Assembly: GCA_002869425.1 (NCBI GenBank)
Contig: PKSZ01000319.1
Span: forward strand, 1 to 9,186
Length of the DNA: 9,186 bases
Source: Marinilabiliales bacterium
GTDB lineage: Bacteria; Bacteroidota; Bacteroidia; Bacteroidales; BM523
Direction of reading: 5' to 3'
Below, piece after piece: positions 1 through 7,158 of the stretch (position 1 is its first letter; each line of letters begins with the position of its first letter). Made by a program: the position numbers and the translations under genes. The notes below the pieces were generated by a model, which saw nothing but the letters and a program-made list of their open reading frames with translations, had not been told where the DNA came from and did no database searches.

Positions 1-24
1 AATAAAATTCCTGAATAAGCTTAA

Positions 25-936
25 CTATTCTTTAGAATCAAATTCGTTCCAGAAATCATAGAAATTAAACCATTGGTAAGGTGTTTCACGTACTATTTGT
101 TCAAGAATAGTTACATATTTTTGCATGGCTGTTTGTATATAATCGGCCCTGTTTTTTCGATTGATTCCATCAAAAGAAATATACTCATATACCTTTTGCC
201 TGTACCTGTACAAACCTGTTTTCACAGTAACCACAGCAATTATGGGAGCTCCGGTTAATGCTGCTATTTCGAAAGGAAAAGTGGGAAACTCAGCTTCCTG
301 TCCCAAAAAAACCTGTTTTTTGCTACTTTCTTCACCAAATACACGATCACCAAGCATACATACAATTTCATTGTGCTCTATTGCTTTTTTAATGGCAATC
401 ATTTTTGAAAATGGATCACTATTGGTTGGCACTATGGCCACATTTCTGGACTCTGACAATCTGTTTGTCAACTGTTTAACTGCCTCTGATTCATTATCCA
501 GCATGAAATAATTTACTTTTGTTTGAATACGCTCAAACAGTACATCTCCAGCAACCTCTTGATTACCAATGTGTGCCGATAGTAAAATCAAGCCTTTTTG
601 ATTGGCCAATGCATTATGTAAATGTTCCTCTCCAATATTTTCAAACCTGAAAGGAGATTTTTTTTTGATAAGATGAGCAAACCTGTCAACCATAGTAAAA
701 CCTACTGCAAAATTATGCACATAGAAATTGAAAAAATTGGTTTTCAACCCTAGCTTTTTCCTGTATGAGCGCAAGTTTCGTTTTACATCATTGTTCTTGA
801 AAGTATACACAAGAGCAACAAAAGAAAGAATAAAATAAGCCGGAATAATTCCTCCCACTTTAATCAATATCTCAAATATCCGCATACCCAACCTGGGCGC
901 TTTGGTCTTACCATCCCATTTCACATTCTCACTCAT
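25..936 (-). CDS. LpxL/HtrB-like lysophospholipid acyltransferase family protein
   Basis: This 303-residue protein is probably an inner-membrane acyltransferase that moves a fatty or aryl acyl chain from a carrier thioester to a lipid or sugar hydroxyl. A hydrophobic segment at about residues 24-46 fits the N-terminal anchor of the LpxL/HtrB family. The catalytic H-x4-D/E motif is visible as HIGNQE (H122, E127). A conserved GDR lies at 196-198, and a C-terminal aromatic block QWFNFYDFW at 288-296 occupies the place of the family's P-x-QW-type ending. The length is normal for the family. The ATG at 936-934 follows the stop of the upstream ligase gene after 2 nt, so the two are probably co-transcribed. 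Family membership is clear. The substrate is not: it could be a lipid A secondary acyltransferase, but the surrounding genes point to a role in specialised lipid or pigment assembly. LPLATs of this type are known from flexirubin and aryl-polyene clusters. Confidence 0.88.
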   Translation of the reverse strand: MSENVKWDGKTKAPRLGMRIFEILIKVGGIIPAYFILSFVALVYTFKNNDVKRNLRSYRKKLGLKTNFFNFYVHNFAVGFTMVDRFAHLIKKKSPFRFENIGEEHLHNALANQKGLILLSAHIGNQEVAGDVLFERIQTKVNYFMLDNESEAVKQLTNRLSESRNVAIVPTNSDPFSKMIAIKKAIEHNEIVCMLGDRVFGEESSKKQVFLGQEAEFPTFPFEIAALTGAPIIAVVTVKTGLYRYRQKVYEYISFDGINRKNRADYIQTAMQKYVTILEQIVRETPYQWFNFYDFWNEFDSKE

Positions 937-938
937 AT

Positions 939-2252
939 CTATGATTTTGCTGCATTCCTGTGATCGATAAACCGAACGGCTTTTCTGCTTGTTTCAGGAT
1001 TTTGAAGCTTTTCAATTTCTTTTGAAGTGTAAAATTTAATAGATGGAGCCACCCTTAATTTTGCACGAAAATGATCTTTGATTTTTTTCTCCAGCCTAGT
1101 TGAATGCTGATCTACGCCCGCTTTAATAAGGATTCCATCGGTGCCAATATCATTAGTAAAAACCTCAACAATATAGTTTTGAACCTCAGTTATGGTATCC
1201 AGAATATCATAAAGAGAAGGAGGATAGAGTGTTGTTCCTTTATACTTTATCATTTGATTTTTTCTTCCGATAACAGGTCCTAGTCTCATGCTGGTTCGAC
1301 CACAGGAACATGGCTCCGTATAATGATTACAGACATCGCCTGTTTTAAATCGGATCAAAGGCATTCCCTCCACACCTAGAGTAGTTATGGTAACCTCACC
1401 TGGCTCACCCACAGGGACCTGTTGATCCTTATCATCAAGAAATTCAACAATAATCAGTTCAGGATGATGATGCCCTCCCTGCCCTGTAGAGCACTCTGTA
1501 AATGCAGTTCCCATTTCAGTTGAAGCATAAGTAGCATATAAATCAATATCCCACTTTTCACGAATTCGATTGGCTAATGTAGTATATGAAAAATCAGGTT
1601 TGCGCAAAGCTTCTCCAATACAGATGGCTTTTTTTACAGAGCTGTTTTTATAATCGATACCTTTTTCTTCTGCATAATCAATCAACTTAATTAGAAAAGA
1701 AGGAACTGTAATAACTGCTGTTGGCGAAAAACGTTGAATTGAATCCCATTGAAGTTCAGGAATTCCACCTCCAACTCGGATAATGCCTGCACCCATTTTT
1801 CTTACACCCAAAAAATATGCAAGACCAGCCATAAAGCGCTTGTCAATGGTTGTCATGAGTTGATAAACATCATCCGAAGATCCTCCTGCACACACAAAAG
1901 AAATGCTTTCATTGTAAGCCAACCTGTCGAGATCCTTGTCTGTCATTGCAAAAGTAACAGGGTCTCCCAATGTCCCGGAAGTAGTGATATAATCTACTAT
2001 TTCATTTCGATTGACACAAATAAAATCCTGGTTAAACTGTTGTAAATCCTGCTTCGTAGTAACCGGGACTTTCTGCAGATCCTCAATTGTATTTATATCT
2101 GATAAACCAAGAGAATTATCAGCAAATTGCTTTTTATAGTATTTGCTTTTGCTTAAAGTGTATTCAAGCTGCTTTCTCAACAACTCTTCCTGGAACAGTT
2201 TGATTTCCCTTTTTGTTTTTTTCTCTATTTCCGGGAAAAACTGCGTATACAT
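939..2252 (-). CDS. Phenylacetate-CoA ligase-like adenylate-forming enzyme (PaaK/COG1541 type)
   Basis: This 437-residue protein matches the length and layout of PaaK-type enzymes, which adenylate a carboxylic acid and pass it to CoA or another thiol. The visible motifs, in order, are a P-loop-like TSGTLGDP at 91-98 (usual form TSGTTGKP, so the lysine is replaced by Asp97), ASTEMG at 243-248, RFKTGD at 301-306 (the ATP-ribose-binding Asp is D306), GRKNQMIKYKG at 329-339, and SRKAVRF near the C-terminus with K424 as the likely adenylation lysine. C254, H261-H263 and the CSC pair C315/C317 could form a structural metal site of the kind seen in some PaaK relatives; that is inference. The ATG follows the stop of the upstream small gene after one nucleotide (TAA-A-ATG), which suggests translational coupling. 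Since aryl-acid activation is typical of PaaK, an aromatic acid is the favoured substrate, but a fatty acid is not excluded. Confidence 0.87.
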   Translation of the reverse strand: MYTQFFPEIEKKTKREIKLFQEELLRKQLEYTLSKSKYYKKQFADNSLGLSDINTIEDLQKVPVTTKQDLQQFNQDFICVNRNEIVDYITTSGTLGDPVTFAMTDKDLDRLAYNESISFVCAGGSSDDVYQLMTTIDKRFMAGLAYFLGVRKMGAGIIRVGGGIPELQWDSIQRFSPTAVITVPSFLIKLIDYAEEKGIDYKNSSVKKAICIGEALRKPDFSYTTLANRIREKWDIDLYATYASTEMGTAFTECSTGQGGHHHPELIIVEFLDDKDQQVPVGEPGEVTITTLGVEGMPLIRFKTGDVCNHYTEPCSCGRTSMRLGPVIGRKNQMIKYKGTTLYPPSLYDILDTITEVQNYIVEVFTNDIGTDGILIKAGVDQHSTRLEKKIKDHFRAKLRVAPSIKFYTSKEIEKLQNPETSRKAVRFIDHRNAAKS

Positions 2253-2253
2253 T

Positions 2254-2625
2254 TTATATACTTTTTATTAATTCTTCAATGCGATCAAGGCCAACTTGTT
2301 CCCATACAGGATTTTCGAAAGCGTCACCAGTCCAATTGTATGTAACAATATAGAACGCCTCATCATAAAACGATAATTTTGAAGTATTATCAGGCGTATG
2401 CTCAACAAATATCACCTTTTGAGGATCCAGGTTTCGTTCCTTAAGGAATTGTGTTGCCAATAATGCACTTGCATTGGTAATTGATGTACCAGGATTATCA
2501 TTATACAATTCTGTAAAAATTACGAGCAGTTTTTCACTTCCTTCAATAATTTTCAATCCACATTTTGATGGTCTGTCCCACAAGCCTTTAAATTCATACA
2601 ATGTATCAACAAAACGGTCTTCCAT
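2254..2625 (-). CDS. Small conserved-looking protein of unknown function
   Basis: I do not recognise a named family with certainty. The product is a 123-residue, probably soluble protein with no signal peptide or membrane segment and an acidic, aromatic-rich C-terminal half. Possible core motifs are an ELYNDNPGTSITN stretch at about residues 39-51, a VIFVEHTPD block and a WTGDAFENPVW block. The reading frame stays open upstream to an ATG at 2796, but that start would run 170 nt into the radical SAM gene and add 57 basic residues that look like an out-of-frame shadow. The ATG at 2625-2623 lies one nucleotide after the radical SAM stop (TAG-A-ATG), the same arrangement as other junctions here, so I chose it. 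Its place between the radical SAM enzyme and the ligase suggests an accessory role for one of them, but that is inference. Confidence 0.78.
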   Translation of the reverse strand: MEDRFVDTLYEFKGLWDRPSKCGLKIIEGSEKLLVIFTELYNDNPGTSITNASALLATQFLKERNLDPQKVIFVEHTPDNTSKLSFYDEAFYIVTYNWTGDAFENPVWEQVGLDRIEELIKSI

Positions 2626-2626
2626 T

Positions 2627-3907
2627 CTAGTTCTTTTTAAGATTCCTATCAACTTTTTGTCCGAATGATTTTGTAACCATACCTTGTTGGCGAGCCTTAT
2701 ACGTGCCATCCGCCATTTCTTTGGCCACAACATTATAAAACAGCTTGAACATTTTTTGTGCCTGATTTTCCTCTTTGTAGAAAGTATCCCATGCATGGTG
2801 ATACAACTCCTGTAATCTTTCCGGGCTCATATGCTTTGGCTGATATACTACCTTACCTGCATTGTAATTATTCCAGTCTTTATCTAAAATTCTACCCTGA
2901 CGAAGCAGATCGTCATATGCTTTTGTATGAGGGAATGGTGTTAATACAGTAAATTCGGCCAGATCGAGATTAATTTCCAATAGAAAATCTATCAATCTCA
3001 AAATATCATCTTCTGTTTGATTATCCAAACCCAGCAAAATTGTGCCTTCAACACCAATACCATGATCATGATATCTTTTAATTCTTTCTTTTATGTAGTC
3101 TGAAGTATCAAAAACTGCTTGATATACATACCATGCACCAGCCTGAGCTGCCAAATCAAGAATTTCAGGTTTATCCATAATGGTATGAGAACACCATTTC
3201 TTTTTAAATGGGATCATTTCTTTAAAAAGTTCCTTTAGCCACTTTTCATCGTTGGCAAGGCTGTTATCCACAACAAATAAGCGATTATTATCAATTGTTG
3301 CCAGTTCTTCAGCCACTTTATCCATCGGGCGTGCCCTAAATTGTCTTCCACCAAGAAAGGCAACTGCACAAGGATAACAATTGTATTTACAGCCTCGGGA
3401 AGCATGGAATAAATCGACCATTTGCACCCCTTTATGATAATATAACTCTCTTTTAAGTATCTCCCTGCGTGCCGGACCTACCTTTGTTACATCAGGTAAA
3501 TCATTCATATAATTATAAATCGGCTTCAATTTATCTGCCTCAAAATCTCTTAAAACGGTCTCAATATGACCTTCAGCTTCCCCAAGAAATACAGAATCGG
3601 CATGAGGCATTGTCTCCTCTGCATGAAGCATTGTGGAAATACCTCCAAAAATAACTTTTATACCTTTCTCCCGATAATGATCAGCAATCTGCCAGCCTCT
3701 TTTCACCTGAGTTGTTAACATCATTGAAATGGCAACAAGGTCAGGTGTATCATTCATGTTGAGATCTTCAACATTTTCATCAGTAAATTCAACTTCCACA
3801 TATTCTGGTAAGGCAGCCGCAAAAACTACCGGACCATGAGGTGGTAAATTAAACGTTGTTTGTCCTTCAAGTTTTTCCCATTTGGGATATATGAGCTTTA
3901 GTTTCAT
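2627..3907 (-). CDS. B12-binding-domain radical SAM protein
   Basis: This 426-residue protein has the two-domain layout of the cobalamin-dependent radical SAM class (BchE / P-methylase / HpnJ-like). An N-terminal Rossmann-like B12-binding domain spans about residues 25-125, with GGIS at 88-91 and FLGEAE at 107-112 and without the DxHxxG motif of base-off methionine-synthase-type domains. The radical SAM core follows, with its cluster motif CKYNCYPC giving Cys173, Cys177 and Cys180. A C-terminal segment at about 345-375 (NAGKVVYQPKHMSPERL) resembles the tail domain of HpnJ-like enzymes. Such proteins methylate unactivated carbons or make C-C bonds and rearrangements. In this operon the target could be an aryl ring or an alkyl chain. 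It is the first gene after the operon's only real gap, and a TAACTTTG element lies upstream. The class is secure; the reaction is not. Confidence 0.9.
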   Translation of the reverse strand: MKLKLIYPKWEKLEGQTTFNLPPHGPVVFAAALPEYVEVEFTDENVEDLNMNDTPDLVAISMMLTTQVKRGWQIADHYREKGIKVIFGGISTMLHAEETMPHADSVFLGEAEGHIETVLRDFEADKLKPIYNYMNDLPDVTKVGPARREILKRELYYHKGVQMVDLFHASRGCKYNCYPCAVAFLGGRQFRARPMDKVAEELATIDNNRLFVVDNSLANDEKWLKELFKEMIPFKKKWCSHTIMDKPEILDLAAQAGAWYVYQAVFDTSDYIKERIKRYHDHGIGVEGTILLGLDNQTEDDILRLIDFLLEINLDLAEFTVLTPFPHTKAYDDLLRQGRILDKDWNNYNAGKVVYQPKHMSPERLQELYHHAWDTFYKEENQAQKMFKLFYNVVAKEMADGTYKARQQGMVTKSFGQKVDRNLKKN

Positions 3908-3930
3908 CTTCGATTTCTTTTATTATCACA

Positions 3931-3938
3931 CAAAGTTA
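3931..3938 (-). promoter_or_regulatory. Possible Bacteroidota-type -7 element (TAACTTTG) in the 81-nt gap
   Basis: Read on the minus strand, these bases are TAACTTTG, an exact fit to the TAnnTTTG -7 element used by the Bacteroidota primary sigma factor. The element ends 23 nt before the ATG of the radical SAM gene, so a transcript would have a leader of roughly 15-20 nt, rich in A (GATAATAAAAGAAA). No good TTTG -33 box is found at the usual spacing of about 19 nt (AGGG lies there), so the promoter may be weak, activator-dependent or a chance match in AT-rich DNA. No convincing terminator hairpin precedes it, so read-through from the C45 gene is also expected. Confidence 0.4.
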
Positions 3939-3988
3939 ATAAGTTCAAGAGTATTTTCCCTGTATTGTGAGCAATTTGAACAATTTTA

Positions 3989-5671
3989 CTAATTCATAAG
4001 TTGTTTTTCTATAGCCCTTATCTTATTATTCACCTCTTTCCTTTCTCGTGCTGTTCCCATTGTATAATTGAGAGAGCGGGAATAATACTCAACTGCAGCC
4101 TTATGATTTCCCTTCTGCTCGTATACATCACCACTCAGTACATATACCACCGGATTTAAAATATTTGTTTTAACAAAAGCATCAATATAAGTATTACTAA
4201 TCGTATCAGTGCTTTCAAACCACAATGATCTCTGAATTGCTTCCTTTTGAAACAAGTACTTTTTATAATTTTTATATGCCTGGCTACCTTCAAAAGGATC
4301 GTGCTTAATGATCAACGAATCTATATAAGGCACAACAAAATTTCCACTAAAAACCCTTTGTAAATCATAAGCAACATAAGGTCCAAGTTGCCAAGGCTTA
4401 GTTGAAATCCAAAACATTCCTTTTTCCGGTTTAAAAACAATTGAATGGTGCCCCAGCAATTGATTCATAGCTCTTTCACTTCCCAGTCCCAATTCCTGGT
4501 CATCCAATCCATTTCGATCCCTTAAAATATCGATAGCATTTTGAACCGTAAGTGATGAATACTTGTTTAACAGCTGATTTAACCTTTTATAGCGAGACAA
4601 AGAGGATCCTTCTTCAGCAGCCTTTTTGCTTAGACTATCATTTGCAAAAACAGCACTTTGAAAATGATTTGAACAAACAATGAAATTTGTATCTACTTCG
4701 TACAAACCCATTTTTTCAGGTGAGCGCTCAATAACAACTGCCTTGTTATCGGCAACAGAAGAAACCAAAAATGACTCTGAAACAAAAAGCTCTCTCTTTT
4801 CAATAATCTGATAAGCTTCCTCAATATTTTCAGCATATTGCAAAACTTCACGTACTACGAGTGAAACTGGAGTCTTCACACCAGTTGGCACATCTGATCT
4901 ACCAGCATTAATCGTAACTGTTAATCCTTTTTCATTGATTCCGGAAACTGCACCAACCATTCCGCCCCATGTAATATGAGCAAAACGATATCCTTTGGTT
5001 GGATTGATAAAAGCAACAATTTTATCTTTTGCAAAATCCTGTCCCAGATACATGTCAAAATTTCTTCCCACTAACAGTGTGCTGTCGCTGGATTTTCCGT
5101 TCCAAACAGCAAAAGAAGTACAAGCAACCAAATTTAAATCCTTTAATGCATGACCGATATCATGCGCTGCATGATAATTTAATATTCGGAGATATTTGGG
5201 CCCAATATGAGAATATTCATCAGAAGCTGAAAAACTAACTCCATATATCTCCTTTAAGTATTCCTCCGGAACATACTGATTCAAATCTCGATTAAACCAG
5301 GCAATAAACAGCTGCAAAAACCGCTGGTATGTTCTTGAAGGTATTAATGCATCTATCTGTCCCACGAAAGCATCCTCCTGCAAACAAACCAATTCCTTAC
5401 TCAGCTTTCCCTGAATAACGCCCCTTTCAAAAGCATCACCTTCAATATACATCTCCCACAGTCCGTACGAGTTCTTCCTAATCCAGTTATTTCCGATTGA
5501 ATAGTGATTCTCAGAAATGGTATCCCTTTCCAGCTTAAGTACTGAAAAATCCTTTATCTCAGGCGGATCAAACTGCAGATAATAGTATAAAAACACCAGC
5601 AGTCCAATGGGCAAAAGAATAAATCGAAAAACAATTGCCAGCAGAAAAAGTGATCTTTTTCGTTTAAACAT
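3989..5671 (-). CDS. Membrane-anchored C45-family (acyl-CoA:6-APA acyltransferase-like) Ntn-hydrolase
   Basis: This 560-residue protein belongs to the peptidase C45 / penicillin acyltransferase-like group of Ntn-hydrolases, which self-cleave before a cysteine and then hydrolyse or transfer amide or ester acyl groups. The N-terminus is basic (KRKR) and followed by a long hydrophobic stretch at about residues 8-31, which predicts one membrane anchor with the rest outside the cytoplasm. A YIEGDAFERG-x-x-QG block at 75-88 matches the family's N-terminal signature. The probable nucleophile is Cys184 in VACTSFAV, followed by GRNFD at 202-206 and SNHF at 334-337. After about residue 455 there is an extension holding one TPR-like motif (G514, Y517, G521, A526, Y530). 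The family is usually nearer 350-400 residues. The start overlaps the end of the upstream oxidoreductase gene by 8 nt. The assignment is good at family level; whether it is acylase, acyltransferase or thioesterase is open. Confidence 0.85.
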   Translation of the reverse strand: MFKRKRSLFLLAIVFRFILLPIGLLVFLYYYLQFDPPEIKDFSVLKLERDTISENHYSIGNNWIRKNSYGLWEMYIEGDAFERGVIQGKLSKELVCLQEDAFVGQIDALIPSRTYQRFLQLFIAWFNRDLNQYVPEEYLKEIYGVSFSASDEYSHIGPKYLRILNYHAAHDIGHALKDLNLVACTSFAVWNGKSSDSTLLVGRNFDMYLGQDFAKDKIVAFINPTKGYRFAHITWGGMVGAVSGINEKGLTVTINAGRSDVPTGVKTPVSLVVREVLQYAENIEEAYQIIEKRELFVSESFLVSSVADNKAVVIERSPEKMGLYEVDTNFIVCSNHFQSAVFANDSLSKKAAEEGSSLSRYKRLNQLLNKYSSLTVQNAIDILRDRNGLDDQELGLGSERAMNQLLGHHSIVFKPEKGMFWISTKPWQLGPYVAYDLQRVFSGNFVVPYIDSLIIKHDPFEGSQAYKNYKKYLFQKEAIQRSLWFESTDTISNTYIDAFVKTNILNPVVYVLSGDVYEQKGNHKAAVEYYSRSLNYTMGTARERKEVNNKIRAIEKQLMN

Positions 5672-7157
5672 TATTAATCTTACGGATTAAATGATTCACT
5701 CCTACCAACGCACCACAGGTAAGCAAGGCACCAATGGTTACACCAAGAATTCCGTGTAAGTTGATATTCTGACCTGTTAGAAATAGATTCGGAACTTTTG
5801 TTTTAGGCGCTATATAAGATGCCGCAGGGTCGTTACAGTCTTTCATAACCCCATACAAAGATCCATCAATTGTTCCTGTATAATCCCTATACGTTAAGGG
5901 TGTAGATGTGTAAATTGTATCAATGTGATTCCGGATACCCGGGAAACGCTTTTCAATAAGATCCAACAACTCATTTGCCTTTCTCTCTTTAAACTGCAAA
6001 TAGGCATCCCCTCTTTTCTCTACATGAGTATCTTCCCATTCCTTAACATCATCAATACTCATATAGGCAATGGCTGTAAAACTCTCTGCCCATTCATCAG
6101 ATTTTGAAGATGCCGGTGTAAAAAGCATATAACCATTAAATGGTTCACCAGCTTTGTAATGATCTGCTAACCAAATGGAATCCGTATCTGCGTAATAATA
6201 ATTATAGTTCAAATAAGGGAAACTATTTTCTTTAAGAACCGCGTACAAAGAAAAGACAGATAATGTATTATCCAGATCGTTAATTCTGTTTCGAAAAGAT
6301 TTACGAATTTTCTTTGTATCGCACATCTCAAGTGTAAGCACTGGATGAATATCTGAGATGAAGTTATTGCCATAGATTTTATCTCCATCACTTGTTTCCA
6401 CATGTGTAAGAGCATCCTCATCAAAAGCAAATTTCACAACTTCCTTCCCGGTTATCACTTCTCCTCCATGTTCTCTGATCAATTTTTCCAACTCCAGTGC
6501 GAGCTTATCACTACCATCCACAAAACGATAGGCAGATTCGATAAAAAAATTATTGATCAAAGCATGAAGGTAGAGTGGAGTTTTTTTCGGAATTCCTGCA
6601 TATAAAGAATTCAGGCCAGCCAACACATTTTGCAATTTTTTATTCTTTGTACAGGAAGCAATAAAATCAAAAGTATTTTGCGTAATATATTCGCTTTCCA
6701 CAAAATTCATCTCATTCAACTCACGCAGGTTATACAAATCCAAAGAATCTTTCACTTCCTGAAGCTTCTTCGCATATTTAATAATGCCCTCTCTTTCCTC
6801 GGGGAAATCCTTGCTCAGGGTATCAATAAAATTTTCATAACCCATAGCATATTTATAATCCTTTCCTTCAAAATGAATGATATCAAAAGCATCCTCATTT
6901 AACTTTTTAAGCTGAATCCTGTCTGTTAGTCCGAAATATTTAAAATACTTATTCAGAATTTGCCCCTCATCGTAGCTTCCTACATAATGCATTCCTGTAT
7001 CAAAAATTTTACCTTTCCTTTTAAAAGTCTGCAAACAACCGCCTATCTGGAAATGCTTTTCAAGAACACATACTTTCTTTCCTTCTTTACTGAGCATAAG
7101 ACCACAAATCAGCCCTCCCAGTCCACTTCCAACGATCACAACATCATATTTCTTCAT
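5664..7157 (-). CDS. FAD-dependent oxidoreductase, CrtI/CRTISO/RetSat-like (copy 2 of a tandem pair)
   Basis: This 497-residue flavoprotein has an N-terminal dinucleotide-binding fold with GSGLGG at 10-15 and Glu33 at the end of strand 2 to hold the ADP ribose. The block QIGGCLQTFKR with FDTGMHYVG (37-60) resembles the retinol saturase and carotenoid isomerase branch (GGC-x-TF, FDTG-x-HY) more than classical phytoene desaturases. The C-terminal FAD-binding signature LTGQN at 460-464, with HGILG following, is also present. A TPLTYRDYTGT block lies at 419-429. Relatives desaturate, saturate or isomerise double bonds in long polyenes, so a conjugated or alkyl chain is the expected substrate. The gene starts one nucleotide after the stop of its paralogue, with which it shares roughly half its residues by eye, and ends inside the C45 gene. 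No membrane segment is obvious. The flavoprotein family is certain; the reaction direction is not. Confidence 0.9.
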   Translation of the reverse strand: MKKYDVVIVGSGLGGLICGLMLSKEGKKVCVLEKHFQIGGCLQTFKRKGKIFDTGMHYVGSYDEGQILNKYFKYFGLTDRIQLKKLNEDAFDIIHFEGKDYKYAMGYENFIDTLSKDFPEEREGIIKYAKKLQEVKDSLDLYNLRELNEMNFVESEYITQNTFDFIASCTKNKKLQNVLAGLNSLYAGIPKKTPLYLHALINNFFIESAYRFVDGSDKLALELEKLIREHGGEVITGKEVVKFAFDEDALTHVETSDGDKIYGNNFISDIHPVLTLEMCDTKKIRKSFRNRINDLDNTLSVFSLYAVLKENSFPYLNYNYYYADTDSIWLADHYKAGEPFNGYMLFTPASSKSDEWAESFTAIAYMSIDDVKEWEDTHVEKRGDAYLQFKERKANELLDLIEKRFPGIRNHIDTIYTSTPLTYRDYTGTIDGSLYGVMKDCNDPAASYIAPKTKVPNLFLTGQNINLHGILGVTIGALLTCGALVGVNHLIRKINNV

Positions 7158-7158
7158 A

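Noticed and set aside
13..30. Inverted repeat GAATA...TATTC around the LPLAT stop codon as a terminator.
   Set aside because: The stem is only 5 AT-rich base pairs with an 8-nt loop and no following T-run on the minus strand, so it would not act as a rho-independent terminator.
161..511. Open frames on the plus strand, the longest near 116 codons inside the acyltransferase gene.
   Set aside because: All plus-strand frames lie opposite well-supported minus-strand genes, show no recognisable motifs and have no separate intergenic space or regulatory signals.
2626..2796. An upstream ATG at 2796 that would lengthen the small unknown protein to 180 residues.
   Set aside because: It lies inside the radical SAM coding region. 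The added 57 residues are strongly basic and look like a shadow reading frame. The ATG at 2625 directly after the radical SAM stop fits the packing of the other genes.
3931..3948. Near-direct repeat TGAACTTA / TTAACTTT (minus strand) as an operator in the 81-nt gap.
   Set aside because: It is short and imperfect in AT-rich DNA and overlaps the -7-like element; chance is the simpler explanation.
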